Source of the DNA: Burkholderiales bacterium
GTDB lineage: Bacteria > Pseudomonadota > Gammaproteobacteria > Burkholderiales > Burkholderiaceae_C
NCBI GenBank assembly: GCA_947377275.1
Contig: CANCFV010000003.1
Location: 1 to 64,000, forward strand
Length of the DNA: 64,000 bases
Direction: 5' to 3'
Part shown: positions 37,895-47,700 of the stretch, piece by piece
How positions within the stretch are numbered: position 1 is the first letter of the stretch
How the letters are laid out: each line of letters starts with the position of its first letter
Notes under the pieces: generated by a model
Told to the model about the DNA's origin: nothing
The model's input: only the letters and a program-made list of their open reading frames with translations
Database searches by the model: none
Translations under genes and position numbers: made by a program

Positions 37895-38263
37895 TTATTC
37901 CCAGTAAGGCGCGCGATCGTAATAGCTGGATGTCTCGCGGTTCCATTTTTCATCGGCCATCACGGGCCAATGGTCAGAATCGAACCCGGGTGCGGCCTTC
38001 AGTTTTGCCTTGTCCACATCGAGCACGTACTCGTTCTGGGTCGGGTTGTATGCAAATGCGCTGAAGGGAATGGCAAAGAGCTTTTCACCCATGCCCAGGA
38101 AACCGCCGAACGAGACGACGGCATAAGCCACCTTTCCCGTGCGCGGATCGATGACCATCTCTTTGACGTCGCCGAGGCTTTCGTGCTGGGGATTGACGAC
38201 GTTGGAGCCGATGATGCTCGATGACTTGACGGGTGAGTTTGAAAATGTTTGCGGCTGACTCAT
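37895..38263 (-). CDS. PRC-barrel domain protein
   Basis: A protein of 122 residues built around one PRC-barrel: SSIIGSNVVNPQHESLGDVKE (two pieces), VIDPRTGKVAYAVVSFGGFLGMG and LFAIPFSAF. The C-terminal WNRETSSYYDRAPYWE is common in the stress-linked members of Burkholderiales. PRC-barrels act in RNA processing or as photosynthetic reaction-centre modules, and this free-standing type is induced by stress in several species. AGGAG stands at the right distance before the ATG at 38263. Confidence 0.92.
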   Translation of the reverse strand: MSQPQTFSNSPVKSSSIIGSNVVNPQHESLGDVKEMVIDPRTGKVAYAVVSFGGFLGMGEKLFAIPFSAFAYNPTQNEYVLDVDKAKLKAAPGFDSDHWPVMADEKWNRETSSYYDRAPYWE

Positions 38264-38465
38264 TTTTGAGCTCCTGTTGAAACGAGGTTCGAGGCAGGTA
38301 GTCAACGCGAAATGGCTGAGCGGCTTCTTGCAACGATCAAGCATTCGCACAACTTGAAGACCTGTGATCAGCCTAGGCGCCAAGCCATGCCAACACCGTT
38401 CGGGAGCGCACAGAGCCGCGTGGTTCAGTGCGGGTACCGCAACGGCAAGGCCTTGCTTGATTGGA

Positions 38466-38858
38466 TTACTCCGAAGTCTTCCCGTCGAAGTGCTCGCTGT
38501 CAGCCTTGGCGTCGGCGGGCGTGTGGTGGACGACCCCGTCACGATGATTCGGTGGCGCATAGAGCGTGTAGAGCTTCAAGGGTGTCGCGCCGGCGTTGAT
38601 GATGTTGTGCTTCGTCCCCGCCGGCACGAGCACCGCGAATCCGACCTCAATCGGAGTTCGAACCCCGTCAAGAACCGCTTCACCGCTCCCCTGTTCAACC
38701 CTGAAGAACTGGTCGAGTTGGTGAACCTCGGCTCCGATTTCTTCCTGCGGCTTCAATGCCATCAGCACGAGCTGGCAGTTCTTTGCCGTATAGAGCACCT
38801 TGCGGAACTCCACGTTTTGGGTCGCCAAACCCTCGATGTTTTGCACGTAGCCCTTCAT
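38466..38858 (-). CDS. Cupin-domain protein
   Basis: A protein of 130 residues starting MKGYVQNIEGLATQNVEFRKV. A single cupin barrel has metal-ligand-like positions in EIGAEVHQLDQFFRVEQGSG (only one His in motif 1) and motif 2 in VPAGTKHNIINAG. The tail is GVVHHTPADA. Such small cupins bind a metal and may act as isomerases or sensors. The substrate is unknown. The start at 38858 has GAGGAG (as agaggagttgcg) just before it. It lies upstream of the PRC-barrel gene on the same strand, 202 bp away. Confidence 0.88.
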   Translation of the reverse strand: MKGYVQNIEGLATQNVEFRKVLYTAKNCQLVLMALKPQEEIGAEVHQLDQFFRVEQGSGEAVLDGVRTPIEVGFAVLVPAGTKHNIINAGATPLKLYTLYAPPNHRDGVVHHTPADAKADSEHFDGKTSE

Positions 38859-39333
38859 CGCAACTCCTCTGGTGATTTGACCTGCGGCACATGCCGTTTG
38901 CTCGGCGCCTGTGGGCAGCGTCGGGCCATTCAACTTTGACTGTATGCACCCATGCACATGGTGTCCGTTCGATATCGAACAAAAGCGAGCGACCAGGATG
39001 GCTTGCTGGTCGAACGACCGCCCCATTGAACGGACCGCGCCCAGGGCGCTGAATTGGCCGGCGTTGACACCCGGCGATGTGCTTGCGCCGGTCAAATCGC
39101 CACCCTGACATGGCCGCAGTGGCGTACGACAACGCACAGATGTGCGGCCAACGTGACTTGCACACTCAGACACTGGAGCAGGTTGGACTTGCAAACGTGT
39201 CTTGTACAACCAGGACGACGATGACCATCAGGCGGCGCCGTTGCTGTGCCGCCCAATCGAGGACGCGGTGGCGATGACGGTTCCCTCGGGCGCTCACGCA
39301 CATGCTGAATGCATGCATCCTCCCCCAGCCCCG
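38859..39333. other. Long non-coding gap between cupin and AsmA genes
   Basis: These 475 bp between divergent genes contain no supported gene. The most notable content is a 14-bp perfect palindrome at 38967-38980, a second dyad GGTCG-AA-CGACC near 39008-39019, and an A/T-richer patch after the cupin start. It probably holds divergent promoters, but I could not fix -35/-10 elements with confidence. Confidence 0.5.
38967..38980. promoter_or_regulatory. Perfect palindrome GTTCGATATCGAAC
   Basis: A 14-bp sequence identical to its own reverse complement, about 110 bp upstream of the cupin gene on the minus strand. Length and symmetry fit an operator for a dimeric regulator. No candidate regulator lies next to it. 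Confidence 0.4.
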
Positions 39334-41457
39334 ATGTCGACGTCGTCAAGTCAGCCGTCCTCCCAGCGCGCGCCGCGCCTGCGCATCGCCGCACTGGCGC
39401 TGCCCGCCTTGGTGGTGCTCGGCGGCGCCGCGGTGGCCATCGCCGAAGCGCGCGGCTGGCCCTTCCTGCGCGCTCCGATGGCGCGCGGACTGGCCCGCGC
39501 GGCGGGCGTGCCGGTTGACTTCGGCCAAGACGCCGACCGCTTTGCGCTGAAGCTGATCGGTCGGCCGAGCCTGGAGGCCGCGTCGCTGACCGTCGGCGCC
39601 GCGCCCGGCCCTGCGGCGCCCTACCTGTTGAGCGGACGGGACCTTCGACTGGCGTGGCGTTGGTCCGACGCCTGGCGCTGGTGGCGTGGCAGCACGGCAT
39701 TGCGCGTTGCAAGCCTGGATGCGCGCACGCTCGACGTGAACCTGCTGCGCGATGGCGATGGCCGCGCCACCTGGCAGATCGGGCCCGGCGCCAGCAAGGG
39801 GTCGCCGCCGCCCGCGGGCCAGGCGCGGCTCGACCTGACGCAGATTGGGATGCTGTCGCTCGGCGGTGGCCGCATCGCCTTTGACGACCAGCCCTTGGCC
39901 ACCCAGCTCGTCGTCACCATCGAAGGCCGCGAGAACGCAGACGCCGGCAGTCGCAGCCAGTCCGGCTGGCACGCCCGCGTCGAAGGCCGCTGGAAAGCGC
40001 TGCCGCTGCGGTTGGCCGTCGTCACCGGCGGTGCGATGCCGTTGGTGGCCGACGTGACGACAGCCGACATCGGCTTGCGTGTCGAAGGCCAGGTCGGTTC
40101 GGCGCGCGTGGTCTTTGACGGCTGCGCTGGCGCCTTGCTGGGCGCGCTGCGCTTGGACGGCGAACTGAAATTCAGCGGCCCGTCACTGGCCCGCGTCGCG
40201 GCGCCGCTGGGCCTGTCCCTGCCGCAGACACCGCCCTTCGAGCTGGAAGGGCACCTCTCCCACGACCTTGGCCTGTGGCAGCTCAACGCGCGCCGCGTGA
40301 CCACGCGCAAGAGCCGGCTCCGTGGCGAGTTCCGCTACGACACCCGCACGGACCCGCCGAAGCTGACAGGCCAGTTGAATGGCACGCGGCTCGCACTGGC
40401 CGACCTGGGCCCGGCCATCGGCGCGCCCGCCAGCGGCACCGCCGCGGCGCCATCGGCATGGCCGCCGAACGCCGCGGGCCGCGTGCTGCCGCAACGCAAA
40501 TTCGATCTGCCCTCGTTGAAGGCGATAGACGCCGACGTGCAGGTGGCGTTCGACGAACTCGACTTTGGCACCGATGCGCTGGCGCCGCTGCGCAACGTCA
40601 CCACCCGCGTGGTGCTGAAGGCCGGCCGGCTGGCGCTGCAACAGCTGAAGGCCACGGTGGCCGGCGGCACGCTGAGCGGCACCAGTTCTTACGCCAGCAC
40701 CGGCGCTGCCGCCCAGTGGACTGCGCGCATGCGCCTGACGGGTGTCGACGTCGCCGGCTGGCTGCGCGGCACGCAGACTTCGCAAGCGGCCGACGCGCCG
40801 CCGGCGGCCCCGACGCAGACCGCGAAGCTCAAGCAGGAGCGCCAGCAGGCACGCCAGGGCGGCGACCAGTTGGTGCGCAACTACGTCACCGGTGCACTGG
40901 ATGCCGAGTTCGATGTGCGCGGCACGGGGGAATCAACCAGTCAGATCCTGTCGACGCTGAACGGCCGCTTCGACCTCACGCTGCGCGATGGCACGCTCTC
41001 GCACCTGGCCACTGAAGCCGCGGGCCTGGACCTGGCGCAGGGTCTGGGCGTGATCATCCGCGGCGACCGCCCGCTGCCGCTGCGCTGCGCGCGCATCCAG
41101 GCCACCGCGCGCAACGGCATCGTGCGCACCGACCGCGGCGTGATCGACAACGCTGACAGCACCTTGCTGCTGGCCGGCGAGCTGAACCTGAAGGACGAGT
41201 CGCTGGCCTTGGTGGCGACGTCCAGGCCCAAGGACTTTTCTCCGCTTTCATTGCGCACACCGGTCACCGTGCGCGGCACGCTCGCGCGGCCGCGCATCGG
41301 TGTCGAGGACGGCAAGCTCGTCGGCAAGGTGGGGGTGGCCGCGGCGCTGGGGGCGGCACTCGGGCCGTTGGCCGCGTTGATCCCCTTGATCGACTTCGGC
41401 CGCAAGGAAGCAGGCGATCCGTGTGCCGTCAATGCACGAACAGCGCAATCAAAATGA
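39334..41457 (+). CDS. AsmA-family protein
   Basis: A protein of 707 residues with one N-terminal membrane segment (about residues 15-37, IAALALPALVVLGGAAVAIA). A large periplasmic AsmA body follows, and the C-terminal AsmA core with GLDLAQGLGVIIRGDRPLPL and LVATSRPKDFSPLSLRTPV. Family members are linked to outer-membrane lipid transport. It ends in a hydrophobic stretch (AAALGAALGPLAALIPLI) and a short tail. The ATG at 39334 is the best of several. The last 29 nt overlap the tiny gene on the other strand. Confidence 0.88.
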   Translation: MSTSSSQPSSQRAPRLRIAALALPALVVLGGAAVAIAEARGWPFLRAPMARGLARAAGVPVDFGQDADRFALKLIGRPSLEAASLTVGAAPGPAAPYLLSGRDLRLAWRWSDAWRWWRGSTALRVASLDARTLDVNLLRDGDGRATWQIGPGASKGSPPPAGQARLDLTQIGMLSLGGGRIAFDDQPLATQLVVTIEGRENADAGSRSQSGWHARVEGRWKALPLRLAVVTGGAMPLVADVTTADIGLRVEGQVGSARVVFDGCAGALLGALRLDGELKFSGPSLARVAAPLGLSLPQTPPFELEGHLSHDLGLWQLNARRVTTRKSRLRGEFRYDTRTDPPKLTGQLNGTRLALADLGPAIGAPASGTAAAPSAWPPNAAGRVLPQRKFDLPSLKAIDADVQVAFDELDFGTDALAPLRNVTTRVVLKAGRLALQQLKATVAGGTLSGTSSYASTGAAAQWTARMRLTGVDVAGWLRGTQTSQAADAPPAAPTQTAKLKQERQQARQGGDQLVRNYVTGALDAEFDVRGTGESTSQILSTLNGRFDLTLRDGTLSHLATEAAGLDLAQGLGVIIRGDRPLPLRCARIQATARNGIVRTDRGVIDNADSTLLLAGELNLKDESLALVATSRPKDFSPLSLRTPVTVRGTLARPRIGVEDGKLVGKVGVAAALGAALGPLAALIPLIDFGRKEAGDPCAVNARTAQSK

Positions 41458-41503
41458 TGACAGGGATGGGAATGCCGAGAAAGAGCAAAAGCAGTGAGCG
41501 CAT
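41429..41503 (-). CDS. Tiny membrane peptide, 24 residues
   Basis: A 24-codon frame from the ATG at 41503 gives a peptide that is one hydrophobic helix after MRS, with a GIPIPVIILIALF core. A strong Shine-Dalgarno sequence, TTTGGAGG, lies 5 nt before the ATG, which is the main support. Similar very short GIPIP-type peptides occur in other proteobacterial genomes next to stress-related membrane proteins, to my recollection. It follows the membrane-protein gene on the same strand by 59 nt, so they may be one transcript. Confidence 0.65.
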   Translation of the reverse strand: MRSLLLLFLGIPIPVIILIALFVH

Positions 41504-41562
41504 GGTTGCCTCCAAATTTGAAGTGAGATGAGGTGAATCGAAACGTGCCGACCAGATTGGCC

Positions 41563-42558
41563 TCAGGCGTCTCGTTGCCGCCCGCCCACGGTGGCCGCCA
41601 AGCTGGCCACAAAAGCACCGCTCAGCAAGGCAATGAAGAGCCACAAGGCGGCGTAGGCCGATGCCTTGCGCGCAGTGTCAGCGGCCTGAACCAGTGCGGT
41701 CTGCGCATCACGCAAACTGGCTTGTGCGCGGGCATACGTGTCGGTCACGCGCTTTTCGGCTTCTGGCTGCAACAGCCCGGTGCGTTGCGTGACCAAGTGA
41801 CCCACATAGCGAACATCCTGCGCGGGCAACGCCTCCATGTGAATGGTCGTCATGAAGATGCGAGCGACTTCAGCCAGACGCACTGGCGTGACGGGGTCCA
41901 CAGTCCCACTTTGCATCGCGCGGCCACCCACAGGCGCAGCGCTTGCGGCCATCGTGGTGTCTCTTCGGAACAATGAATCGATGAAGTAGTCCATGGTCGT
42001 GGTCATGCCATCAGACTTCGCCGCTTCAGAGCCTGCCATGGCCGCAGCGCCAGTCGTGGCCGCCGCAGCGGTGCTTGCGATGCCACCCCCAACCGAAGCC
42101 CCAGCTTGCACGCCGCTGTTGGTGATCGACCCAATCACCGAAGTCAACAACGCTGCTGTCACCAGAGAGGACACCGCCCACGCCAGAAAGCCGTGAACCG
42201 TGTCGCGGAAGTAGATTTCATCGCGATGAACTTCCACCCACTTGGTTCTGAGCCTGCCGGCCAGGTAGCCGCCCATGCCTGAGGCCACCAACTGTGTGAA
42301 CGTGACCCACAGGATGGTCGATAAGCCAAAGGCGGCCTTGCTGATGCCATCGTGTGCCCATGGAGAGACGGAAGAGAGCCCCAATCCCGTACCCAGCATC
42401 AACAGGATCAAAGAAAGTGCGGCGGCCCCAGCGGCCCCAGCAAAAATGGCAGCCCAAGACACGGGGCTGGAAGAAGCCGACGCGGTTGCGGCATACGCAT
42501 CGGGCTGCGGGCGTTCACGCCCTGGGTTACCCATGGTGGCGGTGGTCGGAAGGGCCAT
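41563..42558 (-). CDS. Hypothetical multi-pass membrane protein
   Basis: A protein of 331 residues with predicted membrane helices near residues 33-58, 72-98, 120-145 and 300-325. Between the third and fourth lies a Gly/Ala-rich loop and a helical soluble region (EAEKRVTDTYARAQASLRDA). AGGA stands at the right distance before the start. I do not know a function. The layout (three clustered helices, a coiled soluble part, one C-terminal helix) suggests an envelope-stress or sensor-like role. The tiny peptide gene follows it. Confidence 0.78.
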   Translation of the reverse strand: MALPTTATMGNPGRERPQPDAYAATASASSSPVSWAAIFAGAAGAAALSLILLMLGTGLGLSSVSPWAHDGISKAAFGLSTILWVTFTQLVASGMGGYLAGRLRTKWVEVHRDEIYFRDTVHGFLAWAVSSLVTAALLTSVIGSITNSGVQAGASVGGGIASTAAAATTGAAAMAGSEAAKSDGMTTTMDYFIDSLFRRDTTMAASAAPVGGRAMQSGTVDPVTPVRLAEVARIFMTTIHMEALPAQDVRYVGHLVTQRTGLLQPEAEKRVTDTYARAQASLRDAQTALVQAADTARKASAYAALWLFIALLSGAFVASLAATVGGRQRDA

Positions 42559-42983
42559 GATGAATCCTGAAGTGCAATCGCAAAATCATGGCCTGATGAG
42601 GCTGGTGGCACGGTGCGTTGGCGCACAGAGTGCTGGCATCGCCCCCTGCCGCACTTGAGCCACACGTGAGCAGACGAAGCGCACTCTTGGTTGATCTCGG
42701 ATGCGCCGCGTCGAGCGATTTCCGGCAGCGAATCTGAGAGTCGCTGTAGCCTGTGTGGGTCAGCAGCGCGAGTTCGCCGCCAGCCAACGTCAGTTTCTAG
42801 CGCAGACCTGCCATTGCTCGGCACAATCCAGTAAGCAACGGAGGTGTTCGTGTTCTCGCTGTCCAATATGGCTGATTGGTTGGTGCCCCCGGGGCCGTTG
42901 TCCGCGGTGTGATGGCTGGCCGTCAATGAGCCTTGACAGGGGCGCCCTGAATGGCGCCAACACGTTGGCCGCAACAAGTGCAC
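42559..42983. other. Gap without a supported gene
   Basis: About 425 bp between divergent genes. Small open frames occur on both strands, but they lack ribosome sites and recognisable motifs. A GGGCGCC/GGCGCC imperfect hairpin lies near 42939-42958. The segment may hold promoters for the membrane protein and the cupin gene. Confidence 0.45.
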
Positions 42984-43652
42984 ATGACCATGCTAGTGAA
43001 CTCCGACTTCTCGCACCGCGTCACAGTGACCGCAGATGAACACCACTGGGTGCCGTCACCGCAGTCCGGTGTGACGCGCGCAATGCTGGACCGCCTGGGC
43101 GGCGAGCAGGCTCGGGCCACGAGCCTGGTGCGGTACGCGCCGGCATCGATGTTCCCGGCGCACAGTCACCCCGGCGGGGAGGAGATCCTTGTGCTGTCGG
43201 GCACCTTCTCGGACGGCAGCGGCCATTACGGGCCTGGCTGGTACCTGCGAAACCCGCCGGGCTCGGCCCACCAACCCTCGAGCGTGGACGGCGCGCTGAT
43301 CTTCGTGAAGCTGTGGCAAATGCCGGCAGACGACACGCGTGCCTTGCGCGTCGACACACACGATCCCTCTGTGTGGCGACGTGACGGGGCGCACGAGGTC
43401 TGCTTGCTTCACCGGACCGACCATGAGCAGGTCAGCCTGCTGCGGCTGCTGCCGGGCCACGCGCTGCAGCCGGACGCACGAGGCGGCGCCGAACTTCTGG
43501 TACTTGATGGCCAGTTGCTTGACAAAGCCACCGTGCTCGGTCCATCAGGCTGGCTGCGGCTGCCGCCTGGAGACGGCTCAGAACTCCGCGCCGGCGCCTT
43601 TGGGGTCACGCTCTACCTGAAGACCGGTCACCTGGCTGGGTTCGCGACATGA
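42984..43652 (+). CDS. ChrR-like double-cupin protein
   Basis: A protein of 222 residues. The first half has the ChrR-type cupin pattern SLVRYAPASMFPAHSHPGGEEILVLSG (in pieces: FPAHSHPGGEEILV) with the usual His-x-His and Glu ligands, and the second half repeats the fold (LLRLLPGHALQP, LVLDGQLL) without the His pair. ChrR itself is an anti-sigma factor with an N-terminal zinc domain, which is missing here, so this is a free cupin protein, perhaps a sensor. ATG at 42984 or 42990. Its stop overlaps the start of the broken amine oxidase gene by ATGA. Confidence 0.85.
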   Translation: MTMLVNSDFSHRVTVTADEHHWVPSPQSGVTRAMLDRLGGEQARATSLVRYAPASMFPAHSHPGGEEILVLSGTFSDGSGHYGPGWYLRNPPGSAHQPSSVDGALIFVKLWQMPADDTRALRVDTHDPSVWRRDGAHEVCLLHRTDHEQVSLLRLLPGHALQPDARGGAELLVLDGQLLDKATVLGPSGWLRLPPGDGSELRAGAFGVTLYLKTGHLAGFAT

Positions 43653-44549
43653 CGACACCCATCACCCGAATTGTCATCGTGGGCGGCGGCTTGGCCGGAA
43701 GCCGGTGACTTGCTCGTCGAGCGGTCGACCCAGCAGCCGCCTCAGCGCATGCGCAGTCATGCCAGCGACCCGCCGTCGATGCGGCTGGCTGGTGGCACCG
43801 GTGCCCTTGTTGCCGCGTTGAATGCCCGACTCGATCCCGCGATCGTACGCACCGGGCAGACTGTGCGCCGCCTGCGTTGCGAGGCGACCCACGTCGAGCT
43901 GACGGTCGACGACGCGGACGGCAAACAGACGACCTGCCAGACCGAGAAAGTGCTTCTGGCTCTGCCTCCGCGACTGGCCGCGACACGGCTGCAATTCGAT
44001 CCCCCGCTGCCCTCCGATCTGGCGCGCTGCAGGCAGGGGACGCCGACTTGGATGGCACCGCACGCGAAGTACGTGGCTGTTTACGACTCACCGTTCTGGC
44101 GCGAACAGGGACTGTCCGGCGGCGCGCGCAGCAGCGCTGGCCCGATGGGTGAGATCCACGACGTCTCGATGCCTGGCGGTCACCCAGCGCTGTTCGGATT
44201 CCTGAGCGTGCCGGCGCGGGTGCGCCGCCAGGTCAGTGACGAGGTGCTGCGAAGGCACTGCCGGGCGCAGCTCGTCCGGCTGTTTGGCGAGCGGGCCGGT
44301 ATGCCGCTGGGCGACGCCTTGCAGGACTGGGCAGCCGAAGCGCTGACCGCGACCGATGACGACCAGGACGCCGCAGGCCACCATGCTGCACCACCGCCGA
44401 GCAGCCCCGATGGGGGCGCATGGCAAGGCCGTTTGATCGGCATCGGCAGCGAATGGTCTCCGCTGTTCCCGGGCTATCTGGCCGGGGCGGTCGATGCTGC
44501 CGAGCGCGGCGTCCAGCAAAGCGTTGCGGCTTCAGAGAAGTCTCGCTGA
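43649..44549 (+). pseudogene. FAD-dependent amine oxidase, internal deletion plus frameshift
   Basis: The ATG at 43649 opens a frame that reads the FAD motif RIVIVGGGLAG and then hits TGA at 43706, after only 19 codons. The next frame carries the C-terminal part of the same family: MRLAGGTGALVAALNARL, FDPPLP, then the substrate domain, and GRLIGIGSEWSPLFPGYLAGA, which is the closing FAD contact. The stretch between the N-terminal dinucleotide fold and the RLAGG block, about 180 residues in relatives, is missing and the frame is changed at the joint near 43700. It cannot give a working enzyme. The upstream overlap with the cupin gene shows they were once co-translated. Confidence 0.85.
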
Positions 44550-44762
44550 AGGACTGTAGCCAGCGTGAAGCCGTTACGGTCGCCGGCAGCTCCGCAGCGG
44601 GAGGCGGTCAAACCAGGGCTCGTATCCGAATGAGAAAGCGTGAAGGAGTCCGCGGCCGTTCGCTTCAGATTTTGAACAAATCGACGAAATATGTAACTGA
44701 TTGACCCGCCCGACGTGCCCCTCGGCCCAACAAGGCGTGGGTGTTGCAATCGACCAGACCCA

Positions 44763-47700
44763 ATGAGCATGAACGTCCGCCCCGAAGTCGCGCTGCCCAT
44801 CCAGGCGCCCGCCCATCCCCGTTCGCTGGGCTGGATCGGTACGACGGCGCTCGCAATGGGCGGTAGCAATCAGAGCCTGTTCATCCTGGCGGCTCTGTTC
44901 ATCGGTCAGGGTGAAATACTGGGCCAGGGCACGGCCGCAGTGCCGCTGCTTTGGGTCGGCTTGCTGCTGGCGTGGGCGGCTGCGCCCGGCTGGACCGAAC
45001 TGGTGCTGATGTATCCGCATCGGGTCGGTGGCATCGCTGCCACTTGCACCGAAGCATTCCGGCCCTACAGCCCGGTGCTGGCCAACCTGACTGGCGTCTG
45101 CTACTGGTGGGGCTGGGTGCCGACCTGCGGCATCACCGCCATCCTGTCGGCTTCGGCCATCCACGAGTGGTATCTGCCGGGCATCCCGATCAACGCGCTG
45201 GCCATTGCGCTGGTGCTCGCGTTCACGCTGCTCAACCTGGCCGGCATCCGCTGGGTCACGCGGCTGGCCGTGCCGGTGGCCAGCGCATCTGCCCTGCTGG
45301 CTTTCGTGTCGGGACTGGCACCCATTTTCGCCGGTACCGTCGACTGGCATACGGCCACCACCTTCACCCTGACCACGCCGTTCAGCGGCTGGTTCGGTCA
45401 GCTCACCAGCCTGATGGCCGGGCTGTATCTGATCGGCTTTGCCGCACCCGCCTTCGAGGCTGCCGCGTGCCATGTGGGCGAGGCCATCGATCCCGCCAAA
45501 ACGATCCCGCGCGCGATGCGGGCCAGTGGCCTGCTGGCCGGCATGTTCTTTGTCGTCCTGCCGCTGGTTTGGCTGGGCAGCCTGGGAGCCGAGCCCCTGG
45601 GCAAGGACCTGGCCCTGGTCCTCGGTCCCACGTTCGCGCCACTGTTCGGCAACTTGGCCAAGACCGTCGCCATCTGGTTCATGGTGCTGGGCATGTTCTC
45701 CGGCACGCTGCAGCCCCTGGCCGGCGCCTCTCGCACGCTGGCCCAGCTGTCGGAAGACGGCCTGCTGCCGCGCATCCTCGCGCGCCGTTCACGCACCGAT
45801 GCACCCTGGGTCGCGACGCTGCTGACCGCCGGCATGGCCATCGCCTTTCTGCTGATCGGCGACCCGATCTGGCTGATCGCAGCGGCCAACTTCACCTACC
45901 TGATCAGCATCACGCTGCCCAGTGTGGCCGTCTGGCTGCTGCGGCGCGATGCGCCGCAGATGCACCGGCCCTACCGAGCACCGCGCGGCACCATCGGGCT
46001 GGGTCTGGCCGCTGCCGTGGTCTGGGGCTGTGCCGCTCTGCTCGGTTTCGAGCAGTACGGGCTGTCGACCGTGCTGATTGGCCTGGCATTTGCCTACTCG
46101 GGCTCGGCGCTCTACGCCTGGCGCAAGTACGAGGACCGCCGACGCGCAGGCCTGCCCGGCTTGGCCGGCTCGCTGCAGCTCAAGCTGACCGGCGCGCTGG
46201 TGGGCGTGCTGGTGCTGGACGGGGCCGGCTACCTGCTGGCCGTCAGCAACCTGCCACCGCAGCAAGGCGCGCTGATGACAGGCCTGGCCGACATCTTCGT
46301 GGCCGTCGCGATGCTCTCGATCACGGTGGCGCTGCTGCTGCCGGGCATGATCGCCAACTCCGTGCTCGAAGTCGCCAGCGCCGCCAGGCGGCTGACCGCC
46401 GGCACGCTTGAAGACTTCTCGCGAGCGATGAATGCACTCGGCCGTGGCGATCTCGATGCCGCGCACGCCCGCGTTGACATCACGCCGGTCAGCATCACCA
46501 CCAGCGACGAGGTCGGCGAAATGGCGGCCAGCTTCAACACGATGCAGGCGCAGATCGGCTACGCCGCGGTCGGGTTGGTCGGCGCCCGAGAAGGTCTGCG
46601 CGAGGCACGCGATGCCCTGACCGACGCCAACGACCGACTGGAGCAGAAGGTGGTGAAACTGCACCTCGCCGAAGAGAAGCTGTCCGGACTGCTCGAGTCG
46701 ATCGACAACGTGGTGTGGTCCATGTCGCTCGAGACCGGCGATCTGCTCTACCTCAACCCGGCGGCCGAACGCATCTACGGCCGCCCGGTCGATGCGTTTT
46801 TTGCCGATCGGGATCTGTGGCTGAGCATCGTGCACGCGGACGACCGCGAGCGTGTGCTGGCCCGCCTGCAAGGGCCGTTTCAAAGTGACACCATCAGCTC
46901 CGAATATCGCGTGGTGCGGCCCGACCGCAGCGAGCGCTGGCTCGAGGACCGGGCCCGCGTCATCCGCGGACCGGACGGCGCGTTGCTGCGCCTTGACGGC
47001 ATCGCCACCGACATCACCGAGCGCAAATCCCATGCCGAACGCATCGCTCACCAGGCCAACCACGACGCATTGACCGGCCTGCCCAACCGCAACCGGCTGA
47101 ACGACCGGATCGAACAGGCGCTGGCCTTGGCGCGACGCAGCGGCCAGCACGTGGCGGTGTTGTTCATGGACCTGGACGGCTTCAAGTTTGTCAACGACAG
47201 CTACGGCCATCCGTTCGGCGACGCGCTGCTGTGCACGGTCGCCGCGCGCCTTCAGGTCGTGGTCCGCGAAAGCGATACGGTGGCCCGGCTGGGCGGCGAC
47301 GAGTTCCTGATCCTGTTGCCCAGCCTGGACCGCGCCGAGGATGCACAGCAAGTGGCCGCCAAGGTGCTCGATGCGTTCAAGGTCCAGATCTCGCATGGCG
47401 GCCGCGACCTGCAGCTGAGCGCCAGCATCGGCATCAGCGTGTTTCCCGACGATGGTGACGATGGCGCCTTGCTCTTGCAGCATGCCGACGTGGCGATGTA
47501 CCACGCCAAGGCCCAGGGCCGCAACCGCTACCAGTGCTACGCCAGCGAAATGGGCATGCAGGCGCAGGAGCGCATGGAGCTTGAAGGTGCCTTGCGCATG
47601 GCGCTCGAACGCCAACAACTCGAGGTGCACTATCAGCCTCAGGTCGAACGCGAGAGTGGCCGCATCGTCGGCGTCGAGGCGCTTTTGCGCTGGACGCACC

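Noticed and set aside
44951-46411. 486-codon open frame in another frame of the permease part
   Set aside because: The composition is Arg/Gly/His/Ala with no hydrophobic segments, while the other frame gives a proper permease.
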